Assembly (NCBI GenBank): GCA_963699805.1
Contig: CAVOVH010000002.1
Span: 310,001-374,000, forward strand
Reading direction: 5' to 3'
Length of the DNA: 64,000 nt
Source of the DNA: JAGTVG01 sp963699805
GTDB taxonomy: Bacteria; Bacteroidota; Bacteroidia; Cytophagales; Cyclobacteriaceae
The notes under the pieces were generated by a model. It had not been told where the DNA came from. It was given only the letters and a program-made list of their open reading frames with translations, and ran no database searches. Position 1 is the stretch's first letter, and every line of letters starts with the position of its first letter. Position numbers and translations under genes: made by a program. Below are positions 10,499 to 20,395 of the stretch, piece after piece.

Positions 10499-10514
10499 TT
10501 AACGCATTAAAACT

Positions 10515-10736
10515 ATGACAGTCTTTGGTTTTTTTGAAATGCCCGGTGGTGGCGAAATGCTGCTGATCGTTTTCTTCATTGTTATTTTCTTTGGATCAAA
10601 AAAAATTCCAGAACTCATGCGTAGCCTCGGCAGAGGTATCAGGGAGTTTAAAGATGCTACAAGGGGAATACAGCAGGAAATACAGGAAGGAATTCATGCA
10701 GCTGATAAAGAGCCTAAAAGATTAAATAAGAATTAA
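10515..10736 (+). CDS. tatA: TatA/E-family twin-arginine translocase subunit
   Basis: A 73-residue protein with the TatA layout: a short N-terminus with Gly-Glu (about 13-14), one transmembrane helix (about 15-26), a hinge with FGSKKIPEL (about 26-34), then an amphipathic helix (LMRSLGRGIREFKDA) and a charged tail. TatA oligomerises to let folded proteins cross the inner membrane with TatC. No tatC is in the window, so the gene stands alone, as is common in Bacteroidota. A probable Tat substrate here is the Gfo/Idh oxidoreductase encoded near 36 kb. The gene is convergent with the deacetylase-like gene. Confidence 0.88.
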   Translation: MTVFGFFEMPGGGEMLLIVFFIVIFFGSKKIPELMRSLGRGIREFKDATRGIQQEIQEGIHAADKEPKRLNKN

Positions 10737-10818
10737 TCTTTTAATCCGATAAATACGGATAAAATAATTCCCGGAAAATCCGTTTCTTGGTTACAACTAC
10801 CCCTCGGGTAGGAAAAAA

Positions 10819-12792
10819 CTATTTTAATAGGCTATCTGACAGAGTAATATCGTCAAAAAATATTACTCCGGCGGTATCTTTTTCCGGGAAGCGGATTACG
10901 CCAATATCCAGGTTGCCTACCTGCTTTCCACTGGTGAAGCGATTGGTAATAACGCCTTTTCTTTTCCCGTTCAACCAGAATTCCACCCCTCCTTTGCCGG
11001 CATTGGCTACCGTTCTCAGATCAACCTGATTCCATTTGCCCTTTTCTACCGGGATGAACATCAATGGGTAGTCCTCCCTGGTGCCGGGAACGGAGGTCCT
11101 GTATCCTGTATCGTCCACGGCCATTGCATAGGCATGAATTCCAATCCCTTTCGTATTCCCGATGTATACACCTGCCACAAATTCCCCCCCCGGATTCCTT
11201 AATTCAAGCAATTGAAGGCTCCCGCCATCCTCATTCATGACAAAATCACTGCTCAACATGAAATAAAATCTGGAGAAAAGATCCGGGGATCCGGTCAGAT
11301 TCTTTTTCGTAACGTAAACAGGGTTGTTTTGGCCAGGTTCCAGATGACATTGCATACCGTATTCTCCATTGTGCGATGCTTCGCTCGAAAGATATAGGAG
11401 ATTACTCTGTGAACCGGTCCTGGTTTTTTTGTCATCCCACTGGGAGAGATAACCATTGTCAAAATTTTCATTAAATGCGATAAAATCAGGTGTTGTACTG
11501 ACGACAAATCCATCCGATGTGCTTTCAGACATCAATCCTGCCCCATTGACTGCTTTTACCGTTACATAATAATTCTTACCCCTTACAAGCGAAAAATGGG
11601 TTCTTGAGGTAGTAAAAGACCTTTCCAGACCGTTATCGATCCAGTCCAGCACTTCCGACCCGCCCGGAGTGGTTCCTATCCTGTACCAGTATCGGGAAAT
11701 ACCTGATTCCTTATCTTCTGCCGGCTCCCAGTTGGCTGAAATTTCAGTGGTTGAGAGAGATACGTCGATATCTTGCCCGGTTCCATCCTTTACCATTGTT
11801 TTGTCCGGGGGGGTAGTGTCCATTGTGGATCCCTTCAGGATGATATCTCCCCGGTTAGGAATAGCCTCATACATCACTTTCCCTGAACTTACCGGATAGA
11901 TACCTTGAAGTTCTCCCTGTTTTACATGGCAATAGGTCCAGCCGGAAGGAACTTCTGTGATCAACGTAAGTGGGTAGTCAAAAAATTCCGGGTCCGTATC
12001 AGAGAAAAGAACTAGTCTTATCAGGCCATCATTCTGCTCAATGAGATCCACACTCGCTGTTTTCCTTTCTGTAACATACTTGAAGATATCCCCGGCCGTT
12101 CCAATCCATAATTCCTCTTTTACGGAAGCCAGGTAGTCAAGCAAGGCTTCAAAGTTGGATACTTCAAATCCCAGCCATTCAAGGTTGGGTCCGGTTCCGT
12201 GGGTTAGCACGGTATGCCATGCATTGTCTTTCATGGCTTTTCGGGCAAAATCGATGAGATCATTCCGGTTATCTTCCCCCGGGTACCGGATGGCATCGCC
12301 TCCATATTCAGCAACCGGATATCTGGACAGGGCTGCTTCCACGTACCCATCTGGCCAGGTAGTTCCACCACCTCTTTGAAAAGGGTAAAGTTTACTTTTA
12401 TCCCGGGGATTAAGATTCCAAACGGTCCTGAAGGCTTCCCCGATCTCATAATCCGCCTCAGAAAGATCCGCAGCCCCAATGTGGTTCATGGTGTGTGGAC
12501 AGAGTTCAATTCCTGCCCGGCTAACCAGGCTTTCCCAGGTGTCGATGCCATACCCGTATCTCTCGGTTCCGGGGTTTATGAAAAAGGAACCCACCAGGCC
12601 CCTTTCGATCAGGTTCGGGACCGTATGATCACGGTGTGACCACATGCTGTCATCGAATCGCAGGGTATAAGCTCCTTTTTTGTTATCCTTCCATTTTGCG
12701 ATGGTTGTTTCCCCGTTGTCGGCCATGGTTGGTGTTCCCATTAAAATGAAGCCAAACAAACAGGTCATAAAATTAGAAATCGATTTTTTCAT
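10819..12792 (-). CDS. Secreted polysaccharide-deacetylase-like (CE4/NodB) protein with fibronectin III and lectin-like C-terminal domains
   Basis: A 657-residue protein with a signal peptide (about 1-24, cut after TMA). The N-terminal half follows the NodB/CE4 scheme: a metal Asp pair in TLRFDDSM (about 43-50), the metal His pair in PHTMNH (about 98-103), FQRGGG in place of the usual RPP(x)G motif, and LTHGTG (about 197-202). Residues about 365-455 look like a fibronectin type III domain (WEPAEDKESGISRYWYRIG). Residues about 460-655 look like a concanavalin-type sheet domain (GMQCHLEPGQ to VIFFDDITLSD). It probably deacetylates or otherwise binds a polysaccharide outside the cell. The altered third motif means activity is not certain. 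It has no operon partner. Confidence 0.75.
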   Translation of the reverse strand: MKKSISNFMTCLFGFILMGTPTMADNGETTIAKWKDNKKGAYTLRFDDSMWSHRDHTVPNLIERGLVGSFFINPGTERYGYGIDTWESLVSRAGIELCPHTMNHIGAADLSEADYEIGEAFRTVWNLNPRDKSKLYPFQRGGGTTWPDGYVEAALSRYPVAEYGGDAIRYPGEDNRNDLIDFARKAMKDNAWHTVLTHGTGPNLEWLGFEVSNFEALLDYLASVKEELWIGTAGDIFKYVTERKTASVDLIEQNDGLIRLVLFSDTDPEFFDYPLTLITEVPSGWTYCHVKQGELQGIYPVSSGKVMYEAIPNRGDIILKGSTMDTTPPDKTMVKDGTGQDIDVSLSTTEISANWEPAEDKESGISRYWYRIGTTPGGSEVLDWIDNGLERSFTTSRTHFSLVRGKNYYVTVKAVNGAGLMSESTSDGFVVSTTPDFIAFNENFDNGYLSQWDDKKTRTGSQSNLLYLSSEASHNGEYGMQCHLEPGQNNPVYVTKKNLTGSPDLFSRFYFMLSSDFVMNEDGGSLQLLELRNPGGEFVAGVYIGNTKGIGIHAYAMAVDDTGYRTSVPGTREDYPLMFIPVEKGKWNQVDLRTVANAGKGGVEFWLNGKRKGVITNRFTSGKQVGNLDIGVIRFPEKDTAGVIFFDDITLSDSLLK

Positions 12793-13117
12793 TGCTTTTC
12801 CTCCCGGTATTTAAAAAATATACTTGTTTAAAAAAATGAATGTCTTCAGGTTTGATCAGGTCTAATTCACCCATACAAATTATACGTAATATTTTATAAT
12901 ATCAAATGGATTTTACGGATTCCCTCTGAGGCATCCGGTTTATCGTTCCCCCTGACGGTGACAATGCCTGATTTCCCTTGACGGATTAGGAATAAACCGA
13001 TTAAAAACATAAATTCATTCATTCACACATGCGTTGTTTTAAATGATTTTTTACGGGTGACCAGACACGCCCTGTTCATGATGAAATATAGATTCTTAAC
13101 CTGAAAATCACCGATCT
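12793..13117. other. Divergent intergenic region, no gene seen
   Basis: AT-rich spacer between the divergent deacetylase-like and GHL6-like genes; it must hold both promoters. I see no clear TAnnTTTG box with a well-spaced -33 element and no RNA gene. The minus-strand gene has a purine-rich GGGAGGAAAAG just before its ATG, an unusually Shine-Dalgarno-like leader for this phylum. Confidence 0.4.
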
Positions 13118-15238
13118 ATGAAAAGAACAGCATTCAATATGTTTTTAATTATATTATTGCTCTCATTTTTCCAGGCAGGCAACCCGGTTCTGTTGGCCCA
13201 GTCTTACCAAAAGAATGATGAATGGTACAGGAATGCCTACCGTAAATTATTCTTTGATTATCATACCTATCAGGCGGCGTTGAACGTAGCTTCCTGTTTT
13301 GATGCGGAACGATGGGCAGAGCAGTTGGAAAAGACTCATGTGCAGGCTGTTTCCCTGCACGCCTATTGCAACTACGGATGGCGCTATTACAGAAAAGGCA
13401 AGACAGGTTATGTTCATCCGGGATTGCCTGAAGGCCTGGATATGGTGGAGGAGGTCATGCAGGCCTGCCAAAAAAAGGGAATCCGGGTGATTGCCTATTT
13501 TAATGTACATGGGGGTGAAGCCATGGATCAATATCATCCGGAATGGATATCGACCAATGAAAAGGGTGAAAAGAGGAAAGGTATCGTATCCCTCTTCAGT
13601 CCTTATTTTGAGGAATTTTTATTGCCTCTCCTGGAAGAATTTTCCTTCAATTATCAGTTAGACGGTGTTTTCTTTGATTTTCTGCGAATAGATAATCCGG
13701 ATGACAGGCATGCCAAGGAACAATTTGTTAAGGAAACCGGAAAAACCTATCCAGAATCATCATTCAGTCTGTCCTGGCGGGATTATATTCAATGGTTGCT
13801 GGAGGCAGGAAAAAGAAAACGCAGACAAGCTATGGATGCCTTGCATAAGGGCAATCCGGATGTTTTGGTCGCATTCAATTGGAGTTACAACTACCTGCAA
13901 CCCGAAATCCCGCCTGATCAGGTGGGTTTCCTTTCCATGGATATCGAACCGGAGGACCAGGTTTTTGAAGCGAGTTTCATCGGCAAATATTGGAATACCT
14001 TCGACAAACCTTTCGATATCATGAATTCAGCATTTCTTCAATGGTGGGGAGACTGGGGAGTGAAGCCTGCTGAAACGATGAAACAGGAATGTGCGGCAGT
14101 TATGGCCAATGGAGGAAGAACCTGGATTGGCTATCAGATCCGTCCGGAATATTTCGTAGAAGATGCTTTGATGAATGAGTTCCGCAAAACTTTTGAATTT
14201 GTGGAGGAGAGGGAGGAATTCTGTAAAGGGATGACTCCAGTACCTAATATTGCTGTTCTCCATTCTTCCGCTATCCATTTTAAATCTGACCCAATACTTG
14301 CCTTTTACAATTCAGGCCTCAAGAGTCTCCGGGGGGCCTGCAGGATGCTCCTGGAAATCGGGCAACCTTTTCATATTCTGAATGAAGAGGTCCTTCTCCA
14401 AAATATCGACCAGTATCAGGTAGTGATCCTTCCCGATCAGCGGTATTTAAGTGAAAAGCTTGCGGAGGCATTGCAGCATTTCGTACGTCGTGGAGGCAGC
14501 CTGATCGGAACCGTTTTGACCGGCACCCAGGATGAGGAATACCAATCAACCGGGGAGTATCAACTTGGAGATTTATTCGGGATCAAACTGGTTGGGAACT
14601 ATGCTTTTGATCATTCCTATATCGATGTAAAGGAAGCGAGTTTGAAAAAAGATGTACTGGATATGGCCCAGCAGGCTTATGGAGAATGTGTTCTGATCGA
14701 AGCAGGCTCCGCCCGGGTACTGGCTGACCTGTGGGAACCCTTGCTCATGAAGGATGGAAGATACGTCCATATGTCATCCCCTCCCGGGAAATATACAGGT
14801 CACCCTGCCATTACCCTGAATCAGTATGGTAAGGGCCAAGCAGTTTTCCTGAGCAATGATATTTTTTATGCTTATGCCCATCGATCACAATGGAATTTAA
14901 AGAACCTTTTCAAAAATATCCTGGTGATGATCAATCCGGAAAAGCTGATTGAGGTGGAAGCTCCCGGAATGGTGGAGGTAGTACTTACCGCAAAGGATCA
15001 TATGACCCAGGTTCATCTGGTGAATCATTACAAGGAAAAAGCCCTGGAAGGAGCTATTGCCATCGCTGAAAACATATTGCCTGTATATAATATTGATATC
15101 AAAGTCAAAAAGGAATCTGAACCTGCTTCCGTCAGGTTACAACCGGATGGGACTAAACTTGACTGGAGTTACCAGGATGGGTATGTTTCTTTCCGCCTAC
15201 CGAAACTCGAGATATACTCCATTATCGAGATCCGGTAA
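13118..15238 (+). CDS. Putative secreted glycoside hydrolase, GHL6 type with beta-galactosidase-trimerisation-like domain
   Basis: A 706-residue protein with a signal peptide (about 1-28, cut near LLAQS). The N-terminal domain (about 45-360) resembles the hypothetical glycosyl hydrolase 6 family, related to GH29 and GH42 TIM barrels: FDYHTYQAALNVASCFD (about 46-62), RVIAYFNVHGGEAM (about 124-137) and LDGVFFDFLRIDN (about 183-195), where the Asp could be the nucleophile. Residues about 370-600 look like the beta-galactosidase trimerisation/class I amidotransferase-like domain (QYQVVILPDQRYLSEKLAEA; RRGGSLIGTVLTG). The C-terminal 100 residues are beta-rich. It likely cleaves a glycoside; no substrate can be named. 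It is a single gene, convergent with doxX. Confidence 0.7.
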   Translation: MKRTAFNMFLIILLLSFFQAGNPVLLAQSYQKNDEWYRNAYRKLFFDYHTYQAALNVASCFDAERWAEQLEKTHVQAVSLHAYCNYGWRYYRKGKTGYVHPGLPEGLDMVEEVMQACQKKGIRVIAYFNVHGGEAMDQYHPEWISTNEKGEKRKGIVSLFSPYFEEFLLPLLEEFSFNYQLDGVFFDFLRIDNPDDRHAKEQFVKETGKTYPESSFSLSWRDYIQWLLEAGKRKRRQAMDALHKGNPDVLVAFNWSYNYLQPEIPPDQVGFLSMDIEPEDQVFEASFIGKYWNTFDKPFDIMNSAFLQWWGDWGVKPAETMKQECAAVMANGGRTWIGYQIRPEYFVEDALMNEFRKTFEFVEEREEFCKGMTPVPNIAVLHSSAIHFKSDPILAFYNSGLKSLRGACRMLLEIGQPFHILNEEVLLQNIDQYQVVILPDQRYLSEKLAEALQHFVRRGGSLIGTVLTGTQDEEYQSTGEYQLGDLFGIKLVGNYAFDHSYIDVKEASLKKDVLDMAQQAYGECVLIEAGSARVLADLWEPLLMKDGRYVHMSSPPGKYTGHPAITLNQYGKGQAVFLSNDIFYAYAHRSQWNLKNLFKNILVMINPEKLIEVEAPGMVEVVLTAKDHMTQVHLVNHYKEKALEGAIAIAENILPVYNIDIKVKKESEPASVRLQPDGTKLDWSYQDGYVSFRLPKLEIYSIIEIR

Positions 15239-15294
15239 TCCAATTTTTCAGAAAACACGGACCTTCCGAAATGGGGCTGAAATCTGAAAGAAGT

Positions 15295-15714
15295 CTAATC
15301 CCGGTTGATGACTTTGTCCACTGAATACTTACCTGCGCCTGTTATAAAAATGAACAGGGCGATGAAAAAAAAGAGCAATGCCCTTTCCTTAATGGAATAA
15401 GGATCATCAGCGTGTTGGAGAAAAGCGGCCACTCCCATGTTAATCCCAATGAGTAAGGCAAAAGGGCGGGTAGCGAATCCCAGAGCGAGTAGAAGACCCC
15501 CGAAAAATTCGGCGATGCCAGACATCCATGCAAAGAATCCGGGAATCGGGAATCCTAATTCTGAAACGCCATTGATAAATCCATCCGAAGGAGGTATTTT
15601 GCCAATTCCATGGGCAAAGACAAGAGAAATCCCTGTAAAAAGACGGATCACCAGTAATCCGAAATTTACATTCTCATTTAAAATGGGGGTGTATCCAAAA
15701 AATATTTTTTTCAT
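15295..15714 (-). CDS. DoxX-family membrane protein
   Basis: A 139-residue protein with four predicted transmembrane helices and DoxX-type sequence (RLFTGISLVFAHGIGKI, about 24-40; IAEFFGGLLLALGFATRP, about 66-83). DoxX-family proteins are small inner-membrane proteins linked in some bacteria to respiratory electron transfer or redox stress; the exact role here is unknown. It starts 9 bases after the stop of the upstream secreted-protein gene, so it is probably the last gene of the FG-GAP operon reading down from 20.4 kb. Confidence 0.85.
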   Translation of the reverse strand: MKKIFFGYTPILNENVNFGLLVIRLFTGISLVFAHGIGKIPPSDGFINGVSELGFPIPGFFAWMSGIAEFFGGLLLALGFATRPFALLIGINMGVAAFLQHADDPYSIKERALLFFFIALFIFITGAGKYSVDKVINRD

Positions 15715-15723
15715 AATGATACG

Positions 15724-16980
15724 CTATTTTTTCAGTTTAACCAGGACCATGATGCCGGGCCATTGAACATCCATTCCGTGGACCATATTGCCATCCCTGT
15801 CCCGGGGAGTATGACCCGTTTTGATCACATTCAGGCCCTTTTTCAAGGGTCTTGTATCATCTAATATAACACGATGAAATTTAAAATCATAACAGGGATC
15901 CTCCCGGATATATACCAGTTGATCGTTAATATAGATCCCATTAGCATAACATGGACTCCAGCTTGCCCAGACAAGCTGATAATTTTCTATATTTTTCGGA
16001 TCTTCTTCCAGATTGAAATGCATGGTATATTCACCGGCACGGGTTGTCCATTTTTCGGGTTGATCCATGGGCTTGCAGAGTTTTACTTTTTTGTCGCGCC
16101 GGTTCAATGTGAGATCTTTCAAGGGATCTGAAAAATAGCTTAAACCGTTTTCGAACCGGACCAGGGCTGCTATTTCTACAGGATCTGGTTGATCAGGGAT
16201 CCAACCGGTGTCCCACTCAATCTGGAAAGGCCTGGTAGCGGCAATTCCCAGATAATTGTTTCTTTTGCCACGGTAGAAAGAATAATGCCACTGGTTATAG
16301 ATGCCGTCACCTTCATAATTTACATCCAGGTATTTTCCAATGAAGATCACCGATCTTACCGGGTCTGCACCTGGTTCTATCAGGGAAATTTCAACCCGTT
16401 CATCCAGCAGGGCTCCCTTTACTGGTTCGGTTATAGAGGGAGTTTCTGAAAGTTTATCCCGTTGGTAATACACCCTGAATATCACACTGTAAAGCAGATT
16501 TTGTGGCCAGTTCCATTCCTGGACAGGATCTACCTTGAATTGAAACCTGTTGGAAGATGGATGCAACGATTCAAGCGGTATCTGAACAACCGGATATGTG
16601 TGATGAAGGTAATTGCTGGGAGGATCTGGAAGGCGGTCTGGCTCAGGGAATTCGAACCATTCTCCTCCGTTGAGGTTGATTGCGAGTCCCCTTGTTCCTT
16701 CATGGCAGAGGTCCTTTTCCACCTGTACCTCCGCTCTGATAGCACCTTGCAGGTCAATTTGGCCATGTAGGAAAATGTAACCCTCTTCAATATAACCGGG
16801 AGGGAATTTTTCAGGTTCATTGCGGTAATCAAATCGGCCGCCTACCCGTAAAAATTTTTCGCTGGTTTCATAATCCGGGGTGATCCAGATGTATTCACGG
16901 AAAATATCCCCGGGCCGGGGCTGGGGAAATCCTATCAGGGGGCATACCGCAAAAAATAAAAAAAGAAAATATTTTATCAT
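15724..16980 (-). CDS. Secreted protein of unknown function, beta-rich
   Basis: A 418-residue protein with a signal peptide (MIKYFLFLFFAVCPLIGFPQ, about 1-20). The rest is beta-rich with many Trp and Tyr (GEWFEFPEPDR; EIAALVRFENG; LKKGLNVIKTGHTPRD) and reads like a jelly-roll or lectin-like secreted protein. I recognise no catalytic motif and no named family. Its start ATG overlaps the stop of the upstream lipoprotein gene by 4 bases (ATGA), so the two are translationally coupled and probably act together. Confidence 0.7.
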   Translation of the reverse strand: MIKYFLFLFFAVCPLIGFPQPRPGDIFREYIWITPDYETSEKFLRVGGRFDYRNEPEKFPPGYIEEGYIFLHGQIDLQGAIRAEVQVEKDLCHEGTRGLAINLNGGEWFEFPEPDRLPDPPSNYLHHTYPVVQIPLESLHPSSNRFQFKVDPVQEWNWPQNLLYSVIFRVYYQRDKLSETPSITEPVKGALLDERVEISLIEPGADPVRSVIFIGKYLDVNYEGDGIYNQWHYSFYRGKRNNYLGIAATRPFQIEWDTGWIPDQPDPVEIAALVRFENGLSYFSDPLKDLTLNRRDKKVKLCKPMDQPEKWTTRAGEYTMHFNLEEDPKNIENYQLVWASWSPCYANGIYINDQLVYIREDPCYDFKFHRVILDDTRPLKKGLNVIKTGHTPRDRDGNMVHGMDVQWPGIMVLVKLKK

Positions 16981-18014
16981 TTCACCGGTTTTATACTTAC
17001 ATCACCAAACAACACGTCAGAATTATGGGCAATCAGCAAGGCACTTCCATAGGATATATCGCTGGGTCCCTCTACTGAAGTGAGCTGCCATCTTTCCGGT
17101 TCGGGCTTATCTCCTGACCAGATCTTTACCCGGTAACGGGTTAATTTTCGGTCTATATTCTCCACTCTTGATTTCAGATAATATTTTTCTCCCAGGCGGA
17201 TGGGAAAATGCTGATAGAAATCCTCCGTTCTTAACCGTTGATCCCCCAGGATTCGCCAACGGCAGCTGTCCAGATTACTTTTCAACTGGAATTCACAGGT
17301 GGCACCCAGGGGATACCATTTGATATGGGGCTGGTTTTTGTCGATGTCATGTCCCGGCCATCGCATCGCGAGTGCTGCATGGGAAACTCCATAATTGGGA
17401 GGCCCCGAAACGGGGAGCGCATAATCATAAAAAATGACGGAGGTGGTTATCTCATAATTTTTCCAGGTACTGTCACCAATGGCAATGATCCGGTCATACC
17501 AGGGTTCCCGTGTCCGGATCCCCTCGGAAGTTAATTGCCAATGCCCGTCTACCACCTGGACTGCATCCTGAATATTTCTTACTTTCTCCCATTCGATGGT
17601 ATAGGGCAGGGGCCAGCTTTTCCCTGTTATAAAATCAAAATCCATTTCCCCTGAGAATTGATGGCCAAGAGAATCGAGTACAAATACCCAAACACGATTG
17701 TTTCCTTCGATCACTTCACGGTAATGGATCTCTATATTAAAATCACCCGGGTTGGCCAGTCTGTGATCGTCCTGACCCCAGGTCAACGATACCGTATCCG
17801 AGTCATTTAACCGGTAGGATAACGCCTGAATACCATGGGTTGCACTCACATTTCCCAGAATATTGATCCATCGCTGTGCCAGTCCCGGATCCCCCAAAGA
17901 CTGATGATCTCCATACCAGAAATGAATAGAAATGCATTCGGATCGTTTCTTTCCTTCCTGCGTGCAGGAGCAGAGGATAAATACAAAACAAAAGTAATAT
18001 TTCAAATCCGGCAT
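16977..18014 (-). CDS. Lipoprotein of unknown function with concanavalin-like domain
   Basis: A 345-residue protein with an N-terminal signal and lipobox (FILCSCTQ, Cys about residue 17). Residues about 150-345 resemble a concanavalin/LamG-like sheet domain: DGHWQLTSEGIRTREPWYDR, then WKNYEITTSVIFYD, then LGEKYYLKSRVENID and LFGDVSIKPV at the end. That fold often binds or cleaves sugars, but no active-site motif is visible. It sits 32 bases after the FG-GAP gene and overlaps the next gene by 4 bases, so it is the middle of a tight three- to four-gene operon for surface or periplasmic proteins. Confidence 0.7.
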   Translation of the reverse strand: MPDLKYYFCFVFILCSCTQEGKKRSECISIHFWYGDHQSLGDPGLAQRWINILGNVSATHGIQALSYRLNDSDTVSLTWGQDDHRLANPGDFNIEIHYREVIEGNNRVWVFVLDSLGHQFSGEMDFDFITGKSWPLPYTIEWEKVRNIQDAVQVVDGHWQLTSEGIRTREPWYDRIIAIGDSTWKNYEITTSVIFYDYALPVSGPPNYGVSHAALAMRWPGHDIDKNQPHIKWYPLGATCEFQLKSNLDSCRWRILGDQRLRTEDFYQHFPIRLGEKYYLKSRVENIDRKLTRYRVKIWSGDKPEPERWQLTSVEGPSDISYGSALLIAHNSDVLFGDVSIKPVK

Positions 18015-18046
18015 CCAAATCTTATTTTGAATAGTTCAGGTAAATC

Positions 18047-20395
18047 CTATTTACTTCCTTCGTTGATCCATATATCCAGCCGGGGTGCATTCCAGGTATA
18101 GGGTTTCCCGAGCAGGTCATAATCGCCGTCACCATCCAGGTCAGCCAACCTGGATTCGTGTAAACCATAACCCTGGACAAGGATCCTTTTTTTAAAATTT
18201 CCTTTCCCATCCCCAAGCAATACCTGAGCTTTGCTGTCCGGATTTCCTTCACCAAAGCGCATTTCCGCATTGAAAATATCCCAATGGCCATCTTTATTGA
18301 AATCAAGCACCTGGATCGTGTGCCCGTTATCCAGCAGGCCGATCAATTGTTGAGGCATCCAGGTCCCTTCCTGGTATTCATACATCATCAGCGGAGCCTG
18401 TCCGTCACCTACCACCAGCAATACTTCCGGCCGACCACCCTCTATGAACTGGCCAACAGCAGACCGGGTAAAAGTATAGCTGGCATCGATGATATTTTCT
18501 ATAAAACCATTCTCCCCGTTGTATTTAAACCACCTGCCTCCTCCAATGATGTCGAGGATCCCATCCCCGTCAATATCTGCCTTGGCCAGTCCCTCATGTT
18601 CATGAATCCCCTTCCAGCCGGGATAAAGTTCCTGCCCGAGCTGTTTCATCTGGCTGTCATCACTGTACTCATATACAATCTCCAATTCCCAATGATCTGC
18701 TTCTTTCGGATTTTCGGGTATTTCAGCCAGGTATAACCGATGATCTCCCTGATTCCAGAAAACCAGTTCTTCTCGTTCATCTCCATCAAAATCCCCGAAT
18801 AACTGGTCATGGTGTTTGTTGCCTCCGGAGGATTTAATGGTTCTCCGGGTCCAGGGTTTGCCAGGATCATAATCCGGATACGGATTTTCCCACCACCAGA
18901 CCTCATTGCTTTGGCTCTCTCCGCCGAATACAATATCTTCATCCCCGTCCCCATCAATATCGTAATGCGTGGATCCCGCTTCGATCCGGAGCGGACCATC
19001 ATCCAATACATACCTATTCCACGAATAGTTATTAAATTTATACCATACCATTGAAGGAGCCGTAGTCCGTTCTGTGATCACAAAATCATCGATCCCATCC
19101 TTATCAATGTCCAGCACCAGCGAAGCTGTCTGCTCATTGCCGGTATTAGGAGCTGGCAAATCACCTTTTTCTGTTGAATAATGTGTCCATTTGATTGGAT
19201 CAGACGGAATGGCATCATTTCTCCAGACATGTATAAACTGATACTGGTCCCATCCTGCACTTACAAGATCCAGATCCCCATCCTTGTCCAGGTCAGCCAG
19301 TTTCGTTCCCAGGTGACTTTCCTTCCCCTCATCAATTGAAATTTTATTGAATTTTCCGGAACCATCATTGACCCATATTTGTGTTTCAAGTTGTGGTCCT
19401 TTATGCTCACTGGTGATCAGATCCACATCACCATCCAGATCGAGATCTGCAACATCCAGGTTATTCATGGAATACTGGGTAACGATCCGGTTTCGCTCCC
19501 AGTTTACATTTCCCCTGCTCCCGGGATTCAGATACCAGAAAAGGTTCCCATCAGGCTCTTTTCCAGGAAACCTCTCCTCACTGATGACAATGTCATTGGC
19601 ACCATCCCCATTTAGATCAGCAACTTCGACCCGGTCAATGGGATGATTGGAAGTTCCGACCTCCGTATCTTTCCAGGATTCGCTCAGCGACCCCGGGTTT
19701 TCAAACCACACGAGAATCATGGGCTCGTTTCCTCCTTGCGGTCTTCTTCCCGCCACTACATCCAGATTGCCATCTCCATCAATATCTCCTACGCCAATCC
19801 CTTCATCGGAGGTATTCTTTCCAATAAGCGCTTTTTTCCAGGTTTGTTTTTCAGGATTACGGGGTATCTCAAAACAATAGATGTCTCCGTCGCCGGCAAT
19901 CAGGAATTCCATTTTCCCATCTCCGGTAAGCTGTCCTTTTTCAAATCCCTGGCTATTCACATGACTGGTGGCCGGGACTTCCCCGATCTGTTTGAAGCGC
20001 CATGTATTTCCATCTTTATCTTCCGCTTCAACCCAGTAAATGGCCGGTAAAGCCTGGGCGATCAGATCAACGTATTCATCCTGATCCACATCCATGAACA
20101 GGATCCCGTCCACATTTCTGCCCAGGTCTACTTTGGTCCAGTTTGCCGTCATGGCTCCGCCTGGATTCATATAAACATTCCGTCCTGACAATATATCCAG
20201 ATAGTTATCTCCGTTCACATCTCCCATATCCAGTCCGAAATAGCGCAGCCATTCTGGTTCATCATAATCTCCCCATTTCACTTTGTGCTGGTCTACCTGA
20301 ATGTATTTCCATTCATCAAGCATGAGACTTTGTGAATATCCCATATACGTTATGGCAAAAAGAATGGCCACTGAACTGATTATTTTTCTTTTCAT
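18047..20395 (-). CDS. FG-GAP/VCBS repeat secreted protein
   Basis: About 782 residues from the preferred ATG at 20395 (MKRKIISSV). An ATG at 20398 and a longer upstream frame exist, but this start gives a clean signal peptide ending near YSQS. The whole protein is a chain of FG-GAP calcium loops, for example GDVNGDNYLDILSG, GDIDGDGNLDVVAG, DLDLDGDVDLITS, DIDGDGDEDIVFGG and DLDGDGDYDLLG. This gives one or two seven-bladed propellers of the integrin-alpha type. There is no ASPIC domain and no type IX sorting domain. Such proteins bind calcium and probably sugars or other proteins at the cell surface. It heads an operon with two secreted unknown proteins and DoxX. Confidence 0.82.
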   Translation of the reverse strand: MKRKIISSVAILFAITYMGYSQSLMLDEWKYIQVDQHKVKWGDYDEPEWLRYFGLDMGDVNGDNYLDILSGRNVYMNPGGAMTANWTKVDLGRNVDGILFMDVDQDEYVDLIAQALPAIYWVEAEDKDGNTWRFKQIGEVPATSHVNSQGFEKGQLTGDGKMEFLIAGDGDIYCFEIPRNPEKQTWKKALIGKNTSDEGIGVGDIDGDGNLDVVAGRRPQGGNEPMILVWFENPGSLSESWKDTEVGTSNHPIDRVEVADLNGDGANDIVISEERFPGKEPDGNLFWYLNPGSRGNVNWERNRIVTQYSMNNLDVADLDLDGDVDLITSEHKGPQLETQIWVNDGSGKFNKISIDEGKESHLGTKLADLDKDGDLDLVSAGWDQYQFIHVWRNDAIPSDPIKWTHYSTEKGDLPAPNTGNEQTASLVLDIDKDGIDDFVITERTTAPSMVWYKFNNYSWNRYVLDDGPLRIEAGSTHYDIDGDGDEDIVFGGESQSNEVWWWENPYPDYDPGKPWTRRTIKSSGGNKHHDQLFGDFDGDEREELVFWNQGDHRLYLAEIPENPKEADHWELEIVYEYSDDSQMKQLGQELYPGWKGIHEHEGLAKADIDGDGILDIIGGGRWFKYNGENGFIENIIDASYTFTRSAVGQFIEGGRPEVLLVVGDGQAPLMMYEYQEGTWMPQQLIGLLDNGHTIQVLDFNKDGHWDIFNAEMRFGEGNPDSKAQVLLGDGKGNFKKRILVQGYGLHESRLADLDGDGDYDLLGKPYTWNAPRLDIWINEGSK

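Noticed and set aside
10780..10820. Terminator between tatA and the convergent deacetylase-like gene (CTACCC/GGGTAG)
   Set aside because: A short 6-bp stem with no T tract on the proper side of either strand.
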